Assembly: GCF_016522075.1 (NCBI RefSeq)
Contig: NZ_JAEHFW010000001.1
Location: 1,302,001-1,366,000, forward strand
Length of the DNA stretch: 64,000 bases
DNA from: Mucilaginibacter segetis
GTDB lineage: Bacteria > Bacteroidota > Bacteroidia > Sphingobacteriales > Sphingobacteriaceae
Direction of reading: 5' to 3'
Under the pieces are notes generated by a model. The model was not told the origin of the DNA and did not search any database. It saw only the letters and a list, made by a program, of their open reading frames with translations. The number at the start of each line of letters is the position of its first letter. Position 1 is the stretch's first letter. The position numbers and the translations under genes were made by a program. This document shows, piece by piece, positions 55,638-63,630 of the stretch.

Positions 55638-55694
55638 AGATGATTCTGACTCTAAATATACTTGTCAGTCAGAATCATCTTAATATAATTTTTT
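55638..55694 (+). terminator. Hairpin terminator/attenuator after precursor 1
   Basis: Perfect 14-bp arms AGATGATTCTGACT (55638-55651) and AGTCAGAATCATCT (55667-55680) with a 15-nt loop, then a T-rich tail. It separates the precursor from the TlpA gene at 55719 and would let the precursor be expressed above the enzymes. Confidence 0.85.
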
Positions 55695-55718
55695 AAGTAA
55701 TGTAAGTGCTAAATTTAT

Positions 55719-56897
55719 ATGCGATCCCTTCTCTTGATTTCTTTTTTATTTTTGACTTGTACTTTTTGCTATGGGCAGCAAATAGCCGGCCGGTTTTTTG
55801 TACACGGTAATTTTTTTGGGAGCCATATAAAAACTATCACTTTTAATTATAATGACGCAGATTCCGGTCATGTGATTAAGCGATGCCCTGTGATTGATCA
55901 ACACTTTACCTTTTCGGGGTCTGTGTCTGAACCTACTTTGGTTTATGTTACAGGGGATACAGCTACAAATGATGTAGACGATGTTAATTATAGTGAGTTT
56001 TTTATTGAGCCGGGAAATATTCAGATTACTTTACGGGAAGATCATTTTAAGGAAATGAAGGTTTCCGGATCTAAAACACAGGATGAGAAAAATAAATTAG
56101 AGCAAAGTAAACAAGAACTATATCATCTTCAGCGTCCATTGGATTCTTTGTTATCGGAGTATAATAAAATGCTTCGTAATATATCCTATGAAGATACCCT
56201 GAAATATAATGCTATAGCCGATAGGCGCGCAGGCTTAATAACCAAGATAAAAAAATATACGAGACAAGGTTTTGCAATAGACAGGCGGTTCATTGCATCA
56301 CATCCCGCATCTTATTTAAGTCCGTATTTGTTATATCTTCAATTTCATTCGCAAAATTTAAAAATAGATTCCACTCGTTTATATTATGATAAAATCTCCC
56401 CTTTAATAAAACAAAGCTTATGGGGGCGAGAATTAGCAAGGCGCTTAGACATACTTGGCATTGGAGAACAATTTCCTGATATCAAGGGAGTAAGCACGGA
56501 AAATAAACAACTTAGCATCCCCGATCTTAAAAAAAGTGATTACACATTGGTAGTAATGTGGGCAAGTTGGTGTGTGCCGTGCCGGGAAAATGCTCCGCGT
56601 TTGATGAAATTGTTCAATAAATATCACTCTAAGGGGTTAAACATAATTGCTATAAGCGCTGATAGTTCAAAAAAGGATTGGTTGGCAGCAATAAAAGAGG
56701 ATAAACTGCAGCCGTGGCAACACCTGCTTGCCGACTTACATGGAGGTATAGTACATAAGCTTGGACTTTACGGCATTCCAGCCGAAATTTTATTAAAGAA
56801 CGGGGTTATAATAAATAAATATTCAGGAGCAGATAATAACAATACGGGTTTGAATTCTTTGGAGAGCAAACTGGATCAGATATTTGTTAATAATTAG
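55719..56897 (+). CDS. TlpA-like thiol-disulfide oxidoreductase with DUF4369-type N-domain (1)
   Basis: 392 residues. A signal peptide (MRSLLLISFLFLTCTFCYGQ) precedes an N-terminal beta-rich DUF4369-like domain (about 22-120), a helical linker and a C-terminal thioredoxin fold with WASWCVPCREN and a cis-proline in YGIPAEILL. A periplasmic enzyme that probably reduces or shuffles disulfides. First of five such proteins in the cluster. Confidence 0.9.
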   Translation: MRSLLLISFLFLTCTFCYGQQIAGRFFVHGNFFGSHIKTITFNYNDADSGHVIKRCPVIDQHFTFSGSVSEPTLVYVTGDTATNDVDDVNYSEFFIEPGNIQITLREDHFKEMKVSGSKTQDEKNKLEQSKQELYHLQRPLDSLLSEYNKMLRNISYEDTLKYNAIADRRAGLITKIKKYTRQGFAIDRRFIASHPASYLSPYLLYLQFHSQNLKIDSTRLYYDKISPLIKQSLWGRELARRLDILGIGEQFPDIKGVSTENKQLSIPDLKKSDYTLVVMWASWCVPCRENAPRLMKLFNKYHSKGLNIIAISADSSKKDWLAAIKEDKLQPWQHLLADLHGGIVHKLGLYGIPAEILLKNGVIINKYSGADNNNTGLNSLESKLDQIFVNN

Positions 56898-56946
56898 TAA
56901 CTAGATATATACTATATTTTTAAGAAATGTAATTTATCAACCAAAA

Positions 56947-58503
56947 ATGAATTTTAATAAGCTCCTTTTAATCCCGCTTTTATTCCTTTTGTATTATACA
57001 AAGGCATATGCCGGTTATGTATTTGTTAAATATACTATTGAAAAAGACAGCACACTTCACTTAAAACATAGTGTAACCGATTATATGCTGGATATAGTGA
57101 GCGATAATTGGGACCATGTTGATGTAAACAGCACCAAAGGTTTAGCTATACAGAAACAAATAATTGAGAATGCACCCGGGAAGGAAACGGTGCTGATCAA
57201 ATATACGTTTAACCGGAGCGGTACTTTTTTTATAACTGATATATTCGGGCATGAGATACTTTTAGATGAATCAATGGACGGTGATACCATTGATCTTAAA
57301 TTAACTCGTACAAAACCGCTCGCAAAAAATTCAGCAGGAAGATCAGGTGATTATCTGAATGATTCCATAAGCTCCACCAAATTTTATGTGATAGATTATC
57401 CGGATAAATATAAATACATGGGTTTTTTTGATAGCCTGGCTTATATACATGGCGATTTGCATGCTGGCGGCGGGAATTATTCTTTTAAACAACTTGAGCA
57501 TAACATTGCGCTGTATTTGTCATTGGTCAACAAAGTATATGCTGACAGGGTAAAGTTTTACCGGGATTTTATCCATAGATACAATATGCCTGCCGGGCTA
57601 AGGTATGATGCATTTAAAGAAATTCAATTCGCGTATTATAACGATCTGCTGGACCCATTGATGGAATGGGATGCTGATCTGTATAATGATTATCCACCTG
57701 CCATGCAGGACAGCTTAAAAAGTATAGGTAACGATCTTAATAACGATCACCTGTTTGCGGATATATCTTTTTATCGGTCTGTTTTGGTGTATTATTCTTA
57801 TTTAAATATTGGGGGAAAGTTAACATCATTACGGGAACAGGCGGATGATGAGCACATAATTAACAGACTGAATTACGCTAACCAGGCATTAAAAGGTAAA
57901 ACAAAGGGCTACTTTTTGGCTTGGTTAATGAACATAGCCAGCAATCAGAATTTAAAGGATACGTTTAATGCCCTTTATAAAAGTTATGATGGTAAAACTT
58001 CAGATGCCGGGGTAAACAAAACGGTTGAGTCGCTTAATGAAATAGTAAATGGTAATGATAATATACCGCCGCAACAAATGTTGAATATGGTTTTTGAAAA
58101 TAGCGGCCATCAGCAGGTTAATTTTGACCAGGTGGTTAACAAAAATGTAATTTTAATTGATTGCTGGGCAACATGGTGCATACCCTGCCGCGAGCAAATG
58201 CCGGCCTTAAACGTTTTGGCCGAAGAATATGCGGATAGGGTTCAGTTTATTTCGCTCTCAGCGGATCAATCGGTGTCCAAATGGGATGCGTGGTTATTAA
58301 AAGACGTAAATGCCAATAAATACATTACACAATTACATGCCCCCGATGCAATTGAACATCGTTTTTTTAAATTATTACACATCAACGCTATACCCAGATA
58401 TATTTTAGTTTCGCGGGAAGGTAAATTGCTAAACACCACCATGCCATTTCCATCAGAAACAGCAGCGTTTAAAAAAGAACTGGAAAAGTATTTGAAGAAT
58501 TAA
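56947..58503 (+). CDS. TlpA-like thiol-disulfide oxidoreductase, long form (2)
   Basis: 518 residues with signal peptide (ending KAYAG). The N-terminal ~370 residues are a large unassigned region similar in layout to the protein at 60449 (FDSLAYIHGDLHAGGG, later YPPAMQDSLKSIG). The C-terminal thioredoxin domain has CWATWCIPCREQ and the cis-Pro in INAIPRYILV. It lies 49 bp after the first TlpA-like gene. Substrate presumed to be the Cys-rich peptides. Confidence 0.88.
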   Translation: MNFNKLLLIPLLFLLYYTKAYAGYVFVKYTIEKDSTLHLKHSVTDYMLDIVSDNWDHVDVNSTKGLAIQKQIIENAPGKETVLIKYTFNRSGTFFITDIFGHEILLDESMDGDTIDLKLTRTKPLAKNSAGRSGDYLNDSISSTKFYVIDYPDKYKYMGFFDSLAYIHGDLHAGGGNYSFKQLEHNIALYLSLVNKVYADRVKFYRDFIHRYNMPAGLRYDAFKEIQFAYYNDLLDPLMEWDADLYNDYPPAMQDSLKSIGNDLNNDHLFADISFYRSVLVYYSYLNIGGKLTSLREQADDEHIINRLNYANQALKGKTKGYFLAWLMNIASNQNLKDTFNALYKSYDGKTSDAGVNKTVESLNEIVNGNDNIPPQQMLNMVFENSGHQQVNFDQVVNKNVILIDCWATWCIPCREQMPALNVLAEEYADRVQFISLSADQSVSKWDAWLLKDVNANKYITQLHAPDAIEHRFFKLLHINAIPRYILVSREGKLLNTTMPFPSETAAFKKELEKYLKN

Positions 58504-58553
58504 TTTAAAGACCAATCGAATTGGTGTGGGTAAAAATTACAAGAAATTTAATT

Positions 58554-59681
58554 ATGGTAAAATTTCCGTTAGCTGCGGTATTATGTTTCAATCTCATCTG
58601 CATTATTGCAAAACAAAGCTATTCGCAGGAGTTTGTACAAATAAATGGCAGTTGCTCTGCTCTTCAGGACGGAACAGAAATACTTTTGAGCCCTGTAGAT
58701 CCGCATTATATGCCGGTTAAAGGAGTTATGTCTACGATTCTGCGAAACCACCGTTTTAACTTTAGGGCTAATGCCGGTGCAGGAGAAGGTTATCATATTT
58801 ATGCGAATAAAAGGTTTACACCAATATATGTTGAGCCAGGGATACTAAATGTTGTTATTGCAGATTCCTTATTCCTTAAAGTTACCACTTCAGGCAATTC
58901 TACGCAAACTGAATATGAAAACTACTTGTTTAAGAAAGGCAATAATGCTGAAACCGGGGCGTATAATACGGCACGGTTAAACTATTTCCGTTATTTAAAT
59001 TCTGAGAAGCAGAATCCGGATACGCGGAGACTTTTGAAAAGTAAAGTAGATTCGTTGACCTCTTTAAAGAAAATATCAGATAATAATTTAACGCTTACAT
59101 ACATACGCGAGCAGCCTGCATCTTACCTGAATACCATGCTGCTATACCAGCAAATTGATGATCTGCCCGAAGATACTGTAAGAAAAATAGTTAAAATGTT
59201 TCCTGCAAAAAATTTAAAAAACTCATGGGGACGCGAATTGCAATATTACATGGATAGTTTATTTGTAGGAGGTTCGGCGCCAGAATTTACCCAGGCAGAC
59301 ACAGCAGGGAGGGATGTCAATCTATCGGATTTTAAGGGTAAATATGTATTAATAGATTTTTGGGCGTCGTGGTGCTTGCCCTGTCGTGCAGATAACCCAA
59401 ACGAGGTTAAAGCATATAAAAAATTTAAAGACAAAAACTTCACCATAATTGGTGTTTCGCTTGATTCTGATAAAACACGCTGGTTAAAGGCTATTAAGGA
59501 AGACGGATTACATTGGACACAGGTGTCGGATCTGAGGGAAACGTATAGTAATCAGGTTGCTAAGACTTATCATATTATGGCTGTCCCCGCTAATTTTCTT
59601 CTGGACCCACAAGGCCGCATCATTGCTAAGAACCTGCATGGAGATGAATTGGCGAAGATGCTTGATGGTATTTTTAAATAG
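58554..59681 (+). CDS. TlpA-like thiol-disulfide oxidoreductase with DUF4369-type N-domain (3)
   Basis: 375 residues from the ATG at 58554, which opens a signal peptide (MVKFPLAAVLCFNLICIIAK). Layout as in the protein at 55719: DUF4369-like N-domain, linker, thioredoxin domain with WASWCLPCRAD and cis-Pro in IMAVPANFLL. Last gene of the first transcription block; a promoter follows before the second precursor. Confidence 0.9.
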   Translation: MVKFPLAAVLCFNLICIIAKQSYSQEFVQINGSCSALQDGTEILLSPVDPHYMPVKGVMSTILRNHRFNFRANAGAGEGYHIYANKRFTPIYVEPGILNVVIADSLFLKVTTSGNSTQTEYENYLFKKGNNAETGAYNTARLNYFRYLNSEKQNPDTRRLLKSKVDSLTSLKKISDNNLTLTYIREQPASYLNTMLLYQQIDDLPEDTVRKIVKMFPAKNLKNSWGRELQYYMDSLFVGGSAPEFTQADTAGRDVNLSDFKGKYVLIDFWASWCLPCRADNPNEVKAYKKFKDKNFTIIGVSLDSDKTRWLKAIKEDGLHWTQVSDLRETYSNQVAKTYHIMAVPANFLLDPQGRIIAKNLHGDELAKMLDGIFK

Positions 59682-59874
59682 GAATAGGAGATAAGAATTC
59701 CCCATCTGTATTATGACAACAAAATATCATTACTAATTAATAGTTAATAATATGCTATAGTGCGCATGATGTTATCAGTATCTTAAACTGATGCTTTTCT
59801 ACACTGGTGTTATTTAAATGTACTTTTTACGATACAGGTACTTCTACGCTATTTTAAAATACCTGATATAGTTA

Positions 59875-59945
59875 TTTGCACTGTTGCCTTTTAATTAACT
59901 AAATTTATAGTGTTTAATAACCACACCCCTTGGTTTAACAACCAA
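59875..59945 (+). promoter_or_regulatory. Promoter and palindrome upstream of precursor 2
   Basis: TTTG (59875-59878), 21 bp, TAAATTTA (59900-59907) fits the Bacteroidota promoter. Just downstream, TTGGTT-TAAC-AACCAA (59930-59945) is a perfect palindrome, either operator or leader hairpin. The spacer shares an 18-mer with the promoter at 53638. The rest of 59682-59971 shows nothing. Confidence 0.5.
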
Positions 59946-59971
59946 TAGCTATAAAATAAAATCTATAAATA

Positions 59972-60082
59972 AGCAATAAAGAAACTTTTGGCCAAAGTAA
60001 AGGAGCATGCACTTTAAAACATGCCGCCAATATTGCCGGGGCGTGGTTACGGCAAAGTTAGTTTAATTAAATAATTAATACG
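59972..60082 (+). ncRNA. Conserved 5' UTR element, copy 2
   Basis: Counterpart of 55294-55403, with three substitutions and one inserted base in about 110 nt. Stem 1: GCATG (60005-60009) with CATGC (60020-60024). Stem 2: TTGCCG (60033-60038) with CGGCAA (60050-60055). Here it is preceded by its own promoter instead of a coding gene, so the conservation is not explained by upstream coding sequence. Confidence 0.6.
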
Positions 60083-60307
60083 ATGTCAAAATTTATGAAA
60101 CTCAGCAGAGCTGAGATGAAAAATGTAATGGGTGGATTAAGACCGGGTGACGGAGGAGTAACTTGTACATGGACTTGGGCTGGCGGATCAGAGTGTGCTT
60201 CAGGAACAACAGTTCAAAGTTGTTCAGATACTGTTGAGAATTGCCAAACCGGGGCAGACAATAATTGTGATAATAATGACTGTTGTACTGATGTAGACTG
60301 CCGTTAA
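60083..60307 (+). CDS. GG-leader cysteine-rich peptide precursor 2
   Basis: 74 residues. Leader MSKFMKLSRAEMKNVMGG is almost the same as in precursor 1, while the 56-residue core (from LRPGDGGVTC) is unrelated and has eight cysteines, including a CC pair near the end (NDCCTDVDC). Acidic core with no repeats. Has its own promoter and conserved UTR, and a terminator-like hairpin before the TlpA gene. Confidence 0.85.
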   Translation: MSKFMKLSRAEMKNVMGGLRPGDGGVTCTWTWAGGSECASGTTVQSCSDTVENCQTGADNNCDNNDCCTDVDCR

Positions 60308-60314
60308 ACAAATG

Positions 60315-60405
60315 TGAGTTTGGCAAATAGTAGTGACTTATAAAATTGCTATAATTTTATGTAATTATTAGTAACTGTATAAGTGTTGCCGAACTCATAT
60401 TTTAT
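60315..60405 (+). terminator. Long-loop hairpin after precursor 2
   Basis: Arms TGAGTTTGGCAA (60315-60326) and TTGCCGAACTCA (60386-60397) pair with one wobble across a ~59-nt AT-rich loop, followed by TATTTTATT. Less canonical than the hairpins after precursors 1 and 3 but in the same relative place. Confidence 0.55.
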
Positions 60406-60448
60406 TAACTGTTAGGGATATAGCATATCGATTACTACAAAGTTTATT

Positions 60449-61924
60449 ATGAAGAAATTTAAATTGATATTATTCTTGCTGATAACTTTTTTAAATAATA
60501 TCACATTTGCACAAAAATCTGTGACAATTATTTTCAGATATAACCCCGATTCACTAAAAAAAGATTCATTTTATTTTCCTCTTAAAAGACCGTTTGATAA
60601 TAGATCTTTTGGTCAGTATCATAATTATCCGGAAAAAATCGTTTCGGTTCGGCACCAAAATGATTTCTTTGAAACCATTTGCCATTACACCGTAAAAGAC
60701 TCTTCGTGTGTGTTTTTAGGTGATGGATTTGGTTATAAAACATTTGTAATTCCGGACGACACTTTAATAGTAAATGTTAATAGTATCTCACATCCTGCAA
60801 CTAAAATTAATGGGAGATATGCACGTCCATGGTTTCATAATATTAATATTGAGGGTAAGAATAAATTTACTTATATGCTTTTTGACTCGCTGGCCCATCA
60901 AGGTGGCGCACTGGGCTGGAGCGGCGATGTGAACTATAACAATACTACAGATTTATCCAGTTTTTGCAAGCTTGTGGACGAAAAGTATAAGGCAAGATTA
61001 TTGTTTTTGGAAAAATACAATGATAATCATCACATAGCAAATGTATTTATAAACCTTGCTAGATCTGAAATTTATGCTGCTTTTATAAATAATCTTTTGA
61101 GGCCGCTCCTTAAAGGCATTGATTTAGAGATGTACCCTCCAAGTTATCGCGATGTTATACTAAAAGCTCGTTTTACAGATCCTTCTACATATTTCAAAAC
61201 GAGTGTATATAGTTCAACTGCATATTCCCTTACCTCATCTATAGCACGTCAAAATTCCGGGGCGAAACCTTACGATAACGATGATTTGATTTCAATATAC
61301 AATTTGATAAAACAAAGTTATCCTGATACGATTAAAAACCATTTGTTAACGACGCACCTTTCCAATTTTTTAGGTAATCCAAATCTGATTTACCCGGCTT
61401 TTGATTCCCTTTTAACTGACTTTAAAGTAAATTGTAAAAACAACTTATATGTTCATTTTCTTGATTCTTTATATAGCAAAAAAAAGGCTGCAGTTATCAA
61501 AAAATATACTTTAGATGATGCAATGTCATCTAAAATTATTGATATAAATGGTCAAACAGCAGAAATAAATAATCTTTTCAAATTAAAGCCGGTATTAATA
61601 ATATGCTGGGCAAGTTGGTGTGTTCCCTGTATTAAAGAAATGCCATTCGAAAAAAAATTACAAAGAGAGTTTAAGGATAAAATTGATTTTATCTACCTCT
61701 CGTTTGACAAAAATAAAAGCGCTTGGGAAAATAAATCTAAAGCATTAAATATTGGATTAAGCAATTATTTATTGATACAACAATTTACATCCAATTTTGC
61801 TCATTTCTATCAATTATCCTCACTACCATATTATGTACTATATGATAAAAACGGCAATAAAATTGAAATTAAAGATTTGAGGCCATCGAATGATTCCTTT
61901 AAGGATTTATTAAAAAAATTATAA
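60449..61924 (+). CDS. TlpA-like thiol-disulfide oxidoreductase, long form (4)
   Basis: 491 residues with signal peptide (MKKFKLILFLLITFLNNITFAQ). A large N-terminal region similar in arrangement to the protein at 56947 (FDSLAHQGGALGWSGD) and a C-terminal thioredoxin domain with CWASWCVPCIKE and cis-Pro in LSSLPYYVLY. More AT-rich than the flanking core genome. It is the enzyme of the second precursor module. Confidence 0.88.
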   Translation: MKKFKLILFLLITFLNNITFAQKSVTIIFRYNPDSLKKDSFYFPLKRPFDNRSFGQYHNYPEKIVSVRHQNDFFETICHYTVKDSSCVFLGDGFGYKTFVIPDDTLIVNVNSISHPATKINGRYARPWFHNINIEGKNKFTYMLFDSLAHQGGALGWSGDVNYNNTTDLSSFCKLVDEKYKARLLFLEKYNDNHHIANVFINLARSEIYAAFINNLLRPLLKGIDLEMYPPSYRDVILKARFTDPSTYFKTSVYSSTAYSLTSSIARQNSGAKPYDNDDLISIYNLIKQSYPDTIKNHLLTTHLSNFLGNPNLIYPAFDSLLTDFKVNCKNNLYVHFLDSLYSKKKAAVIKKYTLDDAMSSKIIDINGQTAEINNLFKLKPVLIICWASWCVPCIKEMPFEKKLQREFKDKIDFIYLSFDKNKSAWENKSKALNIGLSNYLLIQQFTSNFAHFYQLSSLPYYVLYDKNGNKIEIKDLRPSNDSFKDLLKKL

Positions 61925-62048
61925 TACGCTTTAAATTGCCTATGGTTACCTTGAAATTATAAATCAAACTCAATATTTCGTTTATCTTTTAAATATTCCG
62001 AACAAATGACATTCACCTATAAACATAGTGTATATTAAAAAAAAATCT

Positions 62049-62100
62049 GGGCGTGGTTAAGGAAAGATAATTTAATCTTAATGTCTCTATGACTAATACA
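62049..62100 (+). other. Degenerate third copy of the UTR element
   Basis: GGGCGTGGTTAAGGAAAG and the following T/A-rich stretch align with the second-stem loop and tail of copy 2 (GGGCGTGGTTACGGCAAAG). The left arm of stem 2 and all of stem 1 are gone, so the fold cannot form. The remaining gap 61925-62048 shows no other feature. Confidence 0.45.
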
Positions 62101-62315
62101 ATGTCAAAATACCAAATTCAGCTGAGATGAAAAATGTAATGGGTGGACTTTATAATCCTAATTGCGTTACAGATAATCCTACTGACGATTGGAGTTGCTG
62201 CAAAGGATCTTATGTAATGCACATTGGTTCAACAGACTGTCAAACAGCAAGTACAACATGTGGTACAGGAATGATCACAAATGATCCATCGCGGTGTGAT
62301 GTAAACACTCTTTAA
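62101..62315 (+). pseudogene. GG-leader cysteine-rich peptide precursor 3, leader frameshifted
   Basis: The ATG at 62101 begins like precursor 2 (MSK) but a net 7-nt loss inside the leader puts it out of frame, stopping at 62130. The downstream frame from ATG 62127 keeps MKNVMGG and a 55-residue core with six cysteines (NCVTD, SCC, DC, TCG, RCD), ending at 62315. The two frames overlap as ATGA, so restart is conceivable, but only seven leader residues remain. Probably non-functional, or very recently broken. Confidence 0.7.
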
Positions 62316-62327
62316 ATAATTATAAAT

Positions 62328-62373
62328 ATATAACGAGATCGGTAATGTCGATCTCGTTATATAAAAGTTTTTT
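62328..62373 (+). terminator. Hairpin terminator/attenuator after precursor 3
   Basis: Perfect 14-bp arms ATATAACGAGATCG (62328-62341) and CGATCTCGTTATAT (62349-62362), 7-nt loop, followed by a T run that ends at the ATG of the next gene (62374). Its sequence is unrelated to the hairpins after precursors 1 and 2. Confidence 0.85.
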
Positions 62374-63526
62374 ATGAAATACTATATACCATTTTTGCTT
62401 ATCTGTTTACTATTTACATCCTGTAAGCACAGAGCACGTATAACTGTGAGTGGATATTTGGATAGTGCTGATGGTACGATAATACGTATTACAAATATAG
62501 CTAACAACATGGTATTCGATTCTGTTAAATTGAACAACAATCATTTTGTGCTAAAAACCAAACTGCCCAATTCCGGATTTTATTACCTGGATTTTGAAAG
62601 CCCGGTAATAAACAGGCAGGCATGGTCGCATTCATGCCTTTTGTATGCAGAAGATAATGCGAAGTACGTATTTTCCGCAAGCGGCCCGAATGATATTCTG
62701 TATAACCAATATAAAATCGCATCAAGCTCAACAGACCAGAAAAAAATTGATGAACTAAGGATGTTGGAGCAAGCATTAAAATATAAATTCAGGCAAAAGA
62801 AAAATAAGCTTAAAATTAACAGCCAAAATTTTTTAAACAAGAGTCAAATCAATCTTTATAAGATTTACTCTGATTCTTTAATAATTACCGACTCACTGAT
62901 TATTGCTGAAGATATGCGTCTCAGGCGGTCATTTATAGCTGCAAACAAAGCAACATTTTATACACCTTATTTAATTAATCAGGCAGCTGATTTATTTGAA
63001 AATTATGATTTTTATAAAAACGTACTTGGCAATTTAAATGAGAAGATTAAAGAAAGTTCTTATACAAAAGAAGCTGAAGAACGCTTAAAAGCTGTTACCA
63101 AATTGTATAAAGGCGCAAAAGTGCCGGAAATAGCGGGACAAGATATTAAAAGGCAGGAATATCAAAACAGATTACAGTAAAAATCAGTATACACTGATCA
63201 ACTTTTGGGCATCATACTGCGTGCCTTGCCGGCAGGAAAATGCAGACTTACGCCAACTTTACGATAAGTATAAAAACAAAGGTTTTAATATAGTATCAAT
63301 ATCTATTGATGAAAATAAGGATTATTGGAGGCAGGCATCCAGGCAAGATTCGATCCCATGGTTAAACATAGCGGAACTTACAGAACAGCAAGGTTCAAAA
63401 AATATTAAAAATTTTGCAGTTAAAATTATCCCAAGTAACTACCTGATAGACAGTAAGGGACGAATAATAGCCAAGGATGTTAGCTTTACGGATTTAAAAA
63501 AGCAAGTGTCTGAAAATATAGAGTGA
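62374..63526 (+). pseudogene. TlpA-like lipoprotein (5), frameshifted before the thioredoxin domain
   Basis: The first frame (62374-63180) encodes a lipoprotein signal (LLICLLFTSCKHR) and a DUF4369-like domain and linker like the proteins at 55719 and 58554, then stops. Removing one A from the AAAA run at 63148-63151 restores a frame reading IKGRNIKTDYSKNQYTL, INFWASYCVPCRQEN and on to the stop at 63526, about 383 residues in all. The CxxC lies in the second frame, so the product as written has no active site. Confidence 0.8.
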
Positions 63527-63630
63527 TGAACTTTATTATGATGTGAGGTCGCAATCAATTTTATTCCGCCATTAATTATAGATATTTATTCCTATTTTTA
63601 ATGAACTATAAAAATACATATACCCTATAA

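Noticed and set aside
62374..63526. Programmed ribosomal frameshift in the fifth TlpA-like gene
   Set aside because: The shift site is a plain A4 run with no clear slippery heptamer or downstream stem, and the neighbouring UTR and leader are also damaged, so decay is simpler.
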